From: Branchiostoma lanceolatum
Taxonomy: Eukaryota; Chordata; Leptocardii; Amphioxiformes; Branchiostomatidae
Assembly (NCBI RefSeq): GCF_035083965.1
Contig: NC_089724.1
Location: forward strand, 30,898,435 to 30,962,434
Direction: 5' to 3'
Length of the DNA: 64,000 nucleotides
Part shown: positions 11,401-20,253 of the stretch, in pieces
Position numbering within the stretch: position 1 is the first letter of the stretch
Layout of the letters: every line of letters begins with the position of its first letter
Made by a program: the position numbers and the translations under genes
The notes under the pieces: generated by a model
Told to the model about the DNA's origin: nothing
The model's input: the letters and a program-made list of their open reading frames with translations, nothing else
The model's database searches: none

Positions 11401-11941
11401 AGCAAAACTAGAGATATCAAATCTTATTGCCCCTTTTCAGAGCTTGAATCTGAAATTCTATAGCTAACTTCAAAATTTGAAACAAGTGGAGTACAACAAA
11501 GATTATTTTTATTCACACTTTGTAGTATAACTTTGTAGTAGGACAGAAATTTATGTTTTTGCTGTGTTTTAAGTTCATGTTTGAAATTGCAATACATTGG
11601 AATTACAAACATATTTGCAGTGTTATACAAAATTTTGCAGTAAGAGGTCACCACGAAAACAGAGAAAGCACAAACATTGCGAACATTTCCAGATTTATAA
11701 TATTTATGTGATATAACGTTAAAGTATGTGATTTTATGCCTACTGTTTGTCAACAGGTGCAGAAGCAGCTACAGTAGCTGCCCAGGAGAGACTACAGCTG
11801 GCACAGAACCAGTTAGAACTGGTCAGGACCGAATCCAGACAAGCAGACAGTAGACTGAACCAACTACAGACTCAAACTATCCACAAAGTGGGGGAGATGA
11901 TCAAAGAAGCAGAAGAAAGTAGTAACGAAACACAATCCTGA
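2418..11941 (+). CDS. DIABLO: SMAC/DIABLO orthologue (IAP-binding mitochondrial protein), 6 exons
   Basis: Exons: 2418-2449, 4036-4210, 4580-4711, 9015-9146, 10664-10733, 11757-11941. All junctions are GT-AG and in phase, giving 241 residues (human precursor 239). Family role: imported into the mitochondrial intermembrane space, released in apoptosis, and able to displace caspases from IAPs through its processed N-terminus. Residues 1-58 form a basic, hydroxylated presequence. The likely mature start is A59 (AEPV), near the position of human A56 (AVPI), but position 2 is Glu. The helical core follows, including EYLMRSAAALTVDS, ITLLSQTT and SAAEAAYQTGAE, which align with the human three-helix bundle. 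Exons 4-6 are strongly helical. The first of two adjacent ATGs was taken. The exon 3 donor overlaps a MITE junction (4713). Recognition is firm; exon 1 is the least certain exon, but its phase and presequence fit. Confidence 0.92.
2636..2670 (+). repeat. (TCTTG)n microsatellite
   Basis: About seven copies of a TGTCT/TCTTG pentamer in DIABLO intron 1. It has no coding sense; the open frames across it in both directions are repeat artefacts. Confidence 0.9.
2690..3000. mobile_element. Possible LINE 3' fragment in DIABLO intron 1
   Basis: The segment reads like a degraded retroelement, with phrases such as GCGGAAGTGCATTCCATTCT and GGGAAAAAGCTACC. Open frames on both strands cross it, but no reverse transcriptase motif is preserved. 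This is a weak call. Confidence 0.25.
3058..3470 (+). repeat. Minisatellite, about 34-35 bp unit
   Basis: Repeated copies of a unit built on CTACTTCAGCCCCCTCTGTC and AGGACTGCTGTCCTG lie in DIABLO intron 1. Unit length varies through internal deletions. It lies just before the second SINE copy. Confidence 0.85.
3520..3909 (+). mobile_element. tRNA-derived SINE, copy 2 (V-SINE-like core)
   Basis: Same family and orientation as 174-586: A box GTGGCGCAGTGGTAGA, B box GGTTCGTATCCC, a GTGCCCTTCGGAAAGGCACT core, and a tail of AAATAAAT repeats at about 3884-3909. Compared with copy 1 it has short deletions in the body. It sits in DIABLO intron 1. Confidence 0.85.
4713..5146. mobile_element. hAT-like MITE at the DIABLO exon 3 donor
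   Basis: Left end TAGTGCTGCG (4713-4722) is the exact inverse of the right end CGCAGCACTA (5137-5146). Further in, both ends carry GGTACC/GTACCGGTAC-rich sequence. TGCCAAGG abuts the left end (4705-4712) and recurs at 5150-5157, three bases beyond the right end, fitting an 8-bp target duplication with a small later change. TIR style and duplication length suggest hAT. The first base of the element supplies the T of the GT donor after exon 3. Confidence 0.75.
5270..6759. mobile_element. Interspersed repeat with TTCGCC..GGCGAA ends, copy 1
   Basis: It begins ACTAGAGTTCC..ATTATCTTCGCC and ends GGCGAAGATAAT, so the ends are inverted with respect to each other. A second copy at 29426-30856 matches along most of its length, and a shorter relative lies at 31056-32166. 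The interior lacks any open frame above about 100 codons and has no transposase or reverse transcriptase motif. It sits in DIABLO intron 3. The class is uncertain; it is probably non-autonomous. Confidence 0.75.
6760..7932. other. Intronic DNA, no gene seen
   Basis: AT-rich DIABLO intron 3 sequence. A phrase of about 70 bases starting AGAGCTTGAATCTGAAATTC at 7614 recurs at 11445 in intron 5, so both are copies of one repeat. Nothing else is recognisable. Confidence 0.5.
7933..8793. mobile_element. Foldback element with subterminal GGCAGAAGTT repeats
   Basis: The left end TGTCCAGTATCAGGGTGAAG..AGAAGTT (7933-7963) is an exact 31-base inverse of 8763-8793. The left half carries many direct copies of TGGCAGAAGTT and the right half carries the inverse, AACTTCTGCCA, so the whole element can fold on itself around an AT-rich centre at about 8320-8500. 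GTGACGTCATCC occurs several times. It has no coding capacity and lies in DIABLO intron 3. Confidence 0.9.
9147..9215 (+). repeat. (GTTT)n microsatellite at the exon 4 donor
   Basis: About 17 tetramers start at the splice donor of DIABLO exon 4, so the GT of the donor is the first GT of the repeat. Open frames reading FVCL or KQTN across it are artefacts. Confidence 0.95.
9425..9650 (-). mobile_element. Second tRNA-derived SINE family, copy 1 (antisense)
   Basis: Read on the minus strand it starts with a tRNA-like head: GTAGTCCAGTGGTTAGCA (A box region) and GGTTTCGATCC (B box), followed by a body ending in CTGTAAATACTGTACAT. Related copies are at 24190-24435 and 39745-39960, also on the minus strand. 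It lies in DIABLO intron 4. Confidence 0.75.
9849..9916. repeat. Short inverted repeat
   Basis: AAGGTAACAGTTACA and its exact inverse TGTAACTGTTACCTT bracket about 38 bases containing CAAGCAACTGGAT. The inner phrase also recurs near 13700 and, inverted, near 37095, suggesting a common repeat. Confidence 0.7.
11270..11650. repeat. Direct duplication in DIABLO intron 5
   Basis: A block of about 110 bases (TGAAATTGCAATACA core) occurs twice, at roughly 11270-11365 and 11520-11625, with moderate divergence. The copy of the 7614 repeat lies between them. No coding evidence. Confidence 0.6.
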
Positions 11942-14184
11942 TGAACTATCTTGTTCAAGATCACACAAGCTATCCTATCTATATGTAGAAAAGTCTGACA
12001 ATTTCTGATCACGCTTTTTGTCCTCACTAACAAAAATGTACAATCACTGAAAATATATAGTATATGTACATTCTTAGTACCTAAGAACTTAGTAGATAAC
12101 ATCTGCTCCAACTAGCATGTAAATGTTGTTTTTGTCATTCAAATATCACTAGAGTGATTTGAGTCTTTTGCATTTTGTATAACCTTAAAGGCCGTGCTGG
12201 CGGTCCCATGGATCGCAAATAATGAGAATTTAATTGATACAGGGTGGCAGGCCTCTGGTCAGCCCAGACTCTGCCAGAGGGTGGGCCTCCCGGTGCGCGG
12301 GGAGCGACTGCAGGCCTAATTTGTTAATCGTGCGTGAAATCACCATGCTAGTGTAAACAGTTCTACCGAGAGGGTGCTGGTAAAGCTATGACTGCACACT
12401 AGAAGAAAATGTCTGGCTCTCTGTATACAACAGTGAAATGACTACACTGTGATAATTGGGTAAGACCGCATGTGTCACAAATCGCATATCCATATCGTAT
12501 AACAGTCATTTATTACCGACAACCCCTGTATCGTGTACCAGCTAGCGAGCAAGTGCACAAACTTATAGTTGTTATCCTCATTCAGAATTTATTTCGATGA
12601 ATATAGAAAGGACCAAAAACAGCCTAGTACCACACGCACGGATACGTAATGTCAATCGTAGATTGCTGTGAGGACGTCCCTCGCAAGACATACCGCGTAC
12701 CGACCTGCTCGCAAATTTCGCTCCGCCCGCCCGCCATCTTGGTTGTGCAAGATTGGTACCACAGGCAAACGCAACGGTATCACGCTGAAGAACATCTTCT
12801 GGTAGTTGGCTAAATTATATGAACAACGGTGGGTTTGTTTACTAGAATTATTTGTATCAAATATTTAGCGACGGTTTTTGCCCGTTGTGCCGTATATAAA
12901 GAAGAATTAAAAAAAGATATATGGTCCCTCTTGTTTTTTGTTGGTGGGGTCACTTAGGGGTCAAGTTGTTGTTTTTCCTTGACAAGCTCAGTTGGGCTCT
13001 GTCGGGTTGAGAGACTTTTAGAAAACAACAATATCCTGTTCCCCAAATTTTCCCCGATGATGACATTTTCGATGGATTGAGGATGATTATTTGATTTGAC
13101 CATATCTCCAAACTATGAAAAGGCTGTTGTAAATGTGGAGAATTCGATTCTTCTAAACTGTTCCTGGCGTGGACGGTTCAGTTCGAAGGCAGCCATTTTT
13201 TTTTCTTTTGTCTTTGTTTCCATCGGGCGCGGTGGCCATGCCTTGCCTTTTTCAGTTTAACGTTATTTGTTATATTCAAATCGGTTTCCGGTTTTGTTTT
13301 ACATTGTGTTGGGGGCATTCCAAACGTTTACTTGATATGTATCCTATAACTGAGTGGATATGGATAACCCACGCGAGTCAAGATCGAAATTCCCTCAAGG
13401 GTAACACTTGTTCATCGTTGCAAAATAGTCTTTCTTTCGTGGGCAAGACTGATGATAATTAAGTTAATTTTTGACAATAATATGATGGTGAGGTAAGTTT
13501 ACAATCATTACCCATTCAAAAGATGGGCGTTGTTATTTTCAAATGTCCACATTATTATTCTATTGAATGTCTATTAATGCTTTAATCTTCACCTACATTC
13601 GTGTCCCGAGGGTCTTGATTTCACTCAAAACTAGTTATGCAATACGTTTATGAAGGTTAGACATCCAGGTTAAAGATACTGATATACAATTCAAACTTTA
13701 CAACTGGATAAACTACTGAGACCTCCGAGTTCCGGACGTTTCCTTCACTCCTCTCATTTGAGACGTTTACCTAGCTAATCTCAACGCAGTTGCAATGACA
13801 GTACCCACCTGGCAAAAGGCGTTTCATTGCAACCGGTTGCAATAAAAATTCATTTTGCCTGTTGGATAGTCTGCATGGAGATTATACCTAGTCCCTCGGG
13901 GCACGATTTGCACGAATGTACAATAAAGGTAATTCGTTCATTCTTTTTAATTGTAAAAAGCGCGTTATGCTTTGTTGATAAAACGTTACGTTTATTTCTG
14001 CCTAGAACTTACAAGGTTGCCGTTCCTGGGTTCAAATTCCAATGTACATTTTATGCCACACGGTAAAACAGAGAAAACATTTACAAATGTACAAACATAA
14101 AAACAAAGACTGCAAATACAAAATCATGCACATGTAGATGTTTTACAGGAAACGGCCCAGGTTTGGCGGTTCATGACAGACATT
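11942..14184. other. Intergenic region with a CpG-rich patch
   Basis: This separates the convergent ends of DIABLO (+) and the Mutator-like gene (-). At 12600-12800 a CG-rich patch contains CCCGCCCGCCATCTTGG near 12727, a YY1-like motif of promoter type, but no gene can be built from it. 12230-12330 holds a GC-rich inverted phrase (CTCTGGTCAG..CTGCCAGAG). At 13870-13940 GAATGTACAATAAAGG repeats the 3' end motif seen at about 1415. GGGTTCAAATTCC near 14026 resembles a tRNA B box but lacks an A box. A 97-codon open frame at 13169 shows no domain. Confidence 0.4.
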
Positions 14185-17100
14185 TCACGAGAAAACATCA
14201 ATCATTCGTGCCCGGCGACCGCGTCCTCGACGACTTCGACCTCGACGGCCACGACCTCGACCTCGACGGCCACGTGGGCTCTCAACATGCGTGTTCTGCA
14301 TCTCCCCTGCCCCGTCGGGCACGATCTGCATCTCCCCTGCCCCGTCAGGCGCGTTCTGCATCGGCCCTGCGACTCCTGCCCCGTCGGGCGCGTTCTGCAT
14401 CGGCCCTGCGACTCCTGCCCCGTCGGGCGCGTTCTGCATCGGCCCTGCCCCGTCGGGCACGATCTGCATCTCCCCTGCCCCGTCGGGCACGATCTGCATC
14501 GGCCCTGCGACTCCTGCCCCGTCGGGCGCGTTCTGCATCGGCCCTGCGACTCCTGCCCCGTCGGGCGCGTTCTGCATCGGCCCTGCGACTCCTGCCCCGT
14601 CGGGCGCGTTCTGCATCGGCCCTGCGACTCCTGCCCCGTCGGGCGCGTTCTGCATCGGCCCTGCGACTCCTGCCCCGTCGGGCGCGTTCTGCATCTCCCC
14701 TGCCCTGCCGGGTGCGTCCTGGATAGGCTCTGCATCTTCCACGGGACCCTCCATATCCCACCACGCTTTGTGCATGAAGTCCCGCCACACCTGTTCCCTG
14801 AACTTGTAGGCCTTAGCCACTAGTTGTTTTTTGGGTCGCTGTTTCCTTGGCTTGCTTGCATCTTCTACAAACCACACAGAGGTGTGGTCTCTGTCCACGT
14901 GATCATTCTGTGGGAAAGGACAATGACTCACATTATAATAGTAGTTTGGCAGTAACACTTCATGATAATTTTACTCCGGACACAGAACACATACACAGGT
15001 GCAAAACACTTTTCCTTCCACGTTCACAGGCTCGCATCATAGCTATTGCAGTAAGTCACACTCACCCAGTCAAGGATGGCGAGGTTCACCCGCAGTAGGT
15101 AGTTCCTCCTCCCAAAGCTAATCCTTTTGTCATGGTAGACCAACATTGAGTTGTTGAAAGATTCAACATAGTGTGTGTCTTTTGCCTGTTGGGGAGGATG
15201 AAAAACATTCATTCGCAATCGATCAAGGAATCCTCAATATTGTAAAAGGGCACTATGGCAGTTGAGGGACAAGGGTTGTCCTACGCCCTTTATAAAAAAA
15301 ACGTACCTGTACACTATAAGTCTTATCCAACTGTTAAAAAGTGACATTTGGGTCAAGTGATGGGTCCTTATACAAGACATGCATCGGTCCGAGGTATATT
15401 ACCTTTAGTCAATTTGTAGTGTTGGAAGAATATCAGGTAGCAATCTAGAACTTATATAAGCTTACATAAATGTAGTTCTCAGCCTTTTTGTAAACCACAG
15501 TCTTGTGGAGGAACTCCATGAGTTTCTTCTCAGCGTTGGGGTTGGTGATGGGGTGGTGGAAGGACTCGTAGTCCTCGCCTTCCAAACGACACCGGGACGT
15601 GTGGTGGCACTTGGAGTGGTCACCCTGAAAGTACAAAGATGACTTTTACAGTGGTACATGCTGCATGGGAGTGGTTTGTATGATTGGATTGCACACAAGC
15701 ACACACATGCGCGCACACACACGCGCTCACTCGCGCGCTCACATATTGCTATACAGAATATATGTACTCTACATACATAAATGCAGTCCTAACATATCTA
15801 CATGTATAAAGTCCTACAACGTGAGTACGTATGTGTGAACCTTGTAATGGTTCACGATGTTGTCCAGGGCACCTCGTATCTTAGCTGCCTCTCCCCCACA
15901 ATTCTTCATGGCCCAGTAGATGTGGGTCTTGACGGGAGCGGCTGCAAGGGATCGACAGAAAGAGCAAGGTCTCATTCAACTCAACAAAATACTACACATA
16001 AACGTGGATGCATCGATGGTACAAACCTAGCACCAAGAAAGGTAAGGTGGTCAGAATGCAAAGATTGTCTACCTTTGTCGGCCAGGTCCAGGAACCAGGT
16101 CTCTCCCTCACGCTTCTGCGGCCCGCTGGTGATGGATTTGATCGTCTTTGCAATGTTCTTTGTAGCTGAAAGGAGATGTGGATGTAAATTTCTCTTGACC
16201 AAAGCTACGACTGAATAACTTTACAGACTTCACTTTTGTATAATTTTTCTCTGTAAATATTGCAACATGTTTGTGAACAAAGAATCTATAGACGAAAAGA
16301 AGGCTTCTAATTGCACAATCAACTACCGTAGACGCATTTATGACTTTGACATTTAGTTTGTTTTAGTATATCCCATTTATTAATGAGGGATGGTTAATGT
16401 TTGCAAGTCATGTAAGCACGGACATGTCTTACCGTGCCAAGTGTCGTTCCCGTTTACACAGGGATGACCGGCGGCAGCCCTGTCCTCGACAATCTTATTC
16501 ACACTGGCATTGTTGTCATGTGCGTGAACAACAATGCTCAGCCCTAGGGAAGATCATAACAGGACAGAATTATATATCAATCAACAAAATATGTTAACAA
16601 TTGGCGGACATTATAGAATCAATGTTGATATGTACATTAATTTAGAAAAAAAAATACCTTTGTTGTCTGCCCACCGGTAGAACCGCTCCACCCCTTCCTT
16701 CTCGTGGCTCTGTGCGTACCGTACCTCCTCTTTGGAGACAGTCTCAACACGGATGGCTTTGTGTGTTCTGGAAACATTCAAGAAATTAAAAAAAAATCTT
16801 TATTCCAAAACGAATGTCTGTAGGGAGTGTAGCAAACGAAGTCGACCAATCTAGCCGTTCGTCCGGGCGGCTTAGATTCGGCAACACTGGTCACTGGGAT
16901 TATTGTCTTAGAATTTACAACACAACAAATATAAGTACAAAAGTTAATTTCATGCAGCACCGTGTTAGACGTTTGGGGGTTAGGGCAATGGTTTTACTCC
17001 ACCAAAATTTTACAGACCTGTCTCCCAGGAACACTACATCAGAGAACCGGGCGTTCTTACGCCAGCAATGCCGTGCGTCGCTGATGATGGATATGCCCTT

Positions 17101-19173
17101 ATAATCATCCCCGTCACACTCTTCTTGCACTTCAATCTCCTGTTGAAATGATTTTCATGTATCAGAAAACTTGAAACTTTGCGGACGGTCATTGGCTAAT
17201 ACTGTTGTACAATATTGATAAAGTGGCATAGACATAAATGCAGGTTGAACACAGAGGAAATCTATGCAACATATTATTTACGTGCTAGTACTCAAATTTC
17301 AACTACCTGTCGCAATGCCAATGCGCAGGACTCCTGTGCCAGCTTGGCCGCCACCTCACTGTACATAGTCTCATCTTGAAAAATAAACAAGAAAACAAGT
17401 CATACAACAGATTAAATTATTTATAGAATCTATTATCAGAACAGTTTTATAACTTTTGCTATCTTTGTCCTGTATTTTCACCAACCGATCACAGGTATAC
17501 ATGTGAAATTTATCAATGTGTTCAACCTTGTAAACTCTGGGACGGGGTGGTAAGTGCCAGTGTCGAGGTCAACCCAGTTTCACTGGCGGAAAAGACACGC
17601 AAGGGGTTTTGCACTCTTCAAGTACACAAAACAGCAGGTAGGTCCTTCGCCATGCAATGTCTATGTTCATTTGTGTTGAAAAAAAAAACACATATATGGT
17701 ATCAGCTTACAGTGATGTCGCAGGTTGCTATCTTCGATGGCCCCGATCCCTGCTGCACTGCAGATCTTTGCGTATTGCGTTGGACGAATACCAGAAGAAA
17801 AGTACCCGTGCGCCATCCTGAAAGTATTTGTCAGCAAATAATCAAAACCACTGGTCATGTGAGTGATTGGACTTACTTTTAGAACACTTATTTTGTTCTG
17901 GATAGAGATTTGTTACTGTCGAAAACTGTCGAAAGGCTGTCAATCGGATGAAGACTTGGCAAAGAAGTATCATTACTGCTCGTAAAACTATTACCAATTG
18001 GATGAGTGCAAAAGAGCAATGAACGGGACCGAACATATAAGAACAAGTCACTAATAAACTGATAAGTAGTACTGCTAGTGTCAAGGAGGTTTAATCTTGA
18101 TTAAACCTCCTTGCTAGTGTGCAGCCAAGAAAACAGCCGTTTTGTCCGGTCACAGAATGCATGGGATATGTGTGACTACCCGTCATGGGTCGTTAGGTGG
18201 ATTATGATTTCTATTGTAGAGGTGATTTCCGTGCTGATAAACGATTGGTAGCAAATAGATGATAATAGGTTTACAGACTACAGTTGTTTCTTGCCGTAAA
18301 CTAAACAGTTTTATTATGATACCACAAAACATTTCTTTGCATACGTCTAAAATCGAATGCAGAATCATGCACGACTTTATGTAGTTGACAAAAGTTACTT
18401 CGTGCTAAAGACATGTTAGTCACAAATTCAGGTCAGTCACAGTACGTCAAACTCCAGAGAAAATCAACATACAATACTGTATTGTAAGCTCGCTTTACGC
18501 TCTGTGTTTGCATATTTTTAAGCATGCGATTTATGAAGCCTATCACAAATTTGAAACCATACCTGTAGTTCACAAGTAACCTCCTGTGAAAGTGGGGTGA
18601 CGAGTCCCACACGACTAGGTGGTTCCGATTGCACTTGAGCTCGACTTTGGCCGCGTGCCCAAGCATCTGCGGGGAATCCACCATGGCCAATTCCTCGGGA
18701 CACTTGATGGCGTGGCTGTGCACCCTTCCCACCAGGCAGTTGATGGCAGTGGGAGTGCTTAGAAAGATGGGTTCGTCCATGGTAGCTGGGCTGGCTGCGG
18801 AGTAGCCGTTTTTCTGCTTGAACGGAGAGCCGGCTGGTCCCTGTTCCCCACAGTCGGCCAGCAGTCGTGCAGCATCTGTGTTCTCCCTTGCCTCCAACCA
18901 GTCGGAAAGTGCAGTGAAGATGACCTCCCTCTGCGTCACGGTCTTCTTTCCACCCCCTAGGCCTTCACCCATCTTGCTACAAGCGGAAGCCACCTTCTCG
19001 CGAAAAGCCTTGATCTCGTCTTCAGTGCCACTGATGGTCATGTTGTAGGGCTTGTTTGACCTGCCCTCCTTGACGGCATCTCTTCTCTTCTTGTTCCGGG
19101 CGCACACAGCCTCCGGCGTGTCCGACGGCCGGTTCTTGCGTTTCTGGGCTAGCGTACTACCTACTCGAAGCAT
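14185..19173 (-). CDS. Mutator-like (DDE) transposase-derived protein, 12 exons, 803 residues
   Basis: Exons in transcript order: 19173-18563, 17817-17711, 17613-17527, 17374-17307, 17139-17018, 16767-16658, 16543-16433, 16165-16073, 15941-15841, 15624-15466, 15185-15066, 14907-14185. All introns are GT-AG and all phases join, giving 2412 nt. Residues 1-203 are a basic N-terminus (RKNR, NKKRR) and a His/Cys region (HAIKCPEE..CNRNHLVVWDSS). Then come RMAHGYFSSG, ISDARH (D312), VVHAHD (D378), NDTWH (402-405), GDHSKCHHTSRC (471-482) and HYVESFNN (E531), the order seen in Mutator-like RNase H-fold transposases. D312, D378 and E531 are the likely catalytic set (inferred). The last exon encodes a 13-residue repeat and an Arg/Gly-rich tail. 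Exon 3 is the least certain: it lacks a family motif and its acceptor was chosen by phase. No terminal inverted repeats were found around the gene, so a host-retained transposase gene is plausible. A divergent neighbour starts 1.08 kb upstream. Confidence 0.75.
14288..14705 (-). repeat. Coding VNTR, 39/30-bp units
   Basis: About ten units based on CCTGCCCCGTCGGGCGCGTT alternate between 39 and 30 bases inside the last exon of the Mutator-like gene. On the coding strand they read MQNAPDGAGVAGP (39 bp) or MQIVPDGAGE-type (30 bp). Both unit lengths are multiples of three, so copy-number change keeps frame. The array is GC-rich and almost free of stops, leaving five frames open. Confidence 0.9.
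15690..15755. repeat. (CA/CG)n-rich tract
   Basis: Alternating CACACA and CGCGC runs in an intron of the Mutator-like gene. A simple sequence with no coding role. Confidence 0.8.
18074..18120. mobile_element. 31-32-bp perfect palindrome flanked by GCTAGTGT duplication
   Basis: CAAGGAGGTTTAATC (18082-18096) is followed after two bases by its exact inverse GATTAAACCTCCTTG. GCTAGTGT directly precedes it (18074-18081) and recurs at 18113-18120; the first G of the right copy is also the last base of the palindrome, so the duplication is 7 or 8 bp. This looks like two transposon ends joined with almost nothing between them. It lies in intron 1 of the Mutator-like gene. Confidence 0.8.
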
Positions 19174-20253
19174 GCTTTGTTGTAAGAGCACAACGTAAAA
19201 TACCGAAATAAAGACGAGCGAAAAGATGTGCTGCACACGGCGTAAATGGCGGGATAAAAGAGGACAATAAATCAAGGGGGTCAGGTCACGTCGTTGACAA
19301 GTCTTATCTATTTTTTTACTTTTTATTCTATACTTCATAAGGTTCACGTCAGAAAAACTTTTTTGACGTTTATCGAGAGACAATGAGATGAAGGAAAATT
19401 AAATGTACTTCCCTACTCTCATTTTGCATTTGACATGACCTTTATGCAAAGGTTACATGTGGGTCGATGACATCATAACAAAAAAAAATTGAACGAAGAT
19501 TTAAATAAACAGAGTCCCCTTTTGATTCATCTTGTATCAGGCAACAACGAGATTAAATAACGCAACTGTTTCCGTTGAGTCTGTACTCTGTGTTGTGAGA
19601 AAAAATGTTGTGTATGTGTGATTTCTGTTTGCGTTTGGACGCGGGACACAGTATTCCCGCCATCTAGACGTCCAAAACGTTCCCGCGTTTTCCGTGATTT
19701 GCTCCAGATGTCTGTTCTGAGAGAATCTTCTGACTGTGCATCTCTGTTTGTTTTTCTTGTATTTGTAAAGCTGTTATTGATGCACCACACTAGTCATGAT
19801 GTATAGTATATTCATAGTATGCATATAATGGATGAACCATTTTATTAAAAAATTCCAAATGAACCCTTAGATGGTAGATAAAGTTTAGTATTATTTTGTT
19901 CCGCAACAAATAGTATTCCCGCTGTCTCACCAGTGCTAATCCTTCTCGTCATGGGTCACGAAAACCTACAACAAACAAGACCAGGGATCGCATCCAAATC
20001 AAAGCAATTTTTCGTGAAAGCCGATCAATGTTTATCAGATATTGATAACTAGCATCAGTTAATAAATAAATGAAACAATAATTAACAAAACCGAAACATC
20101 GGCATGAACTGTTTGTACACGTCGGGAAATTTACACAAAAAGTGTGTCATGCGTTCCTGTGTCATCACGACTACTTCCCGCTCATTCTACGGCCGTTCTT
20201 ATCCAACTTCGTTCTTCAATCTCTTCGTCGATTTGCGTCAAAATCCGCTCACA
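19174..20253. promoter_or_regulatory. Divergent intergenic/promoter region
   Basis: The Mutator-like gene runs left from 19173 and the P2X7-tail-like gene runs right from 20254. TTCCCGCC near 19653 and GTTCCCGCG near 19679 resemble E2F sites, and TTCCCGC recurs near 19916. A 50-codon in-frame extension upstream of 20254 exists but lacks the composition of the body of that protein. A shared bidirectional promoter is inferred from layout only. Confidence 0.35.

Noticed and set aside
12600-12900. First exon of an unknown plus-strand gene
   Set aside because: CpG-rich with a YY1-like motif, but no open frame or downstream exon could be linked; kept only as a note.
14026-14040. tRNA B box at GGGTTCAAATTCC
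   Set aside because: No A box at the right distance and no other copies in the window to support a SINE.
14163-14823. Overlapping long open frames on both strands
   Set aside because: Shadows of the GC-rich VNTR. Only the minus frame ending at 14185 joins in phase to eleven upstream exons.
20104-20253. A 50-residue N-terminal extension of the single-exon gene
   Set aside because: In frame, but its Ser/Phe/Cys-rich composition looks like untranslated sequence and the ATG at 20254 fits the body better.
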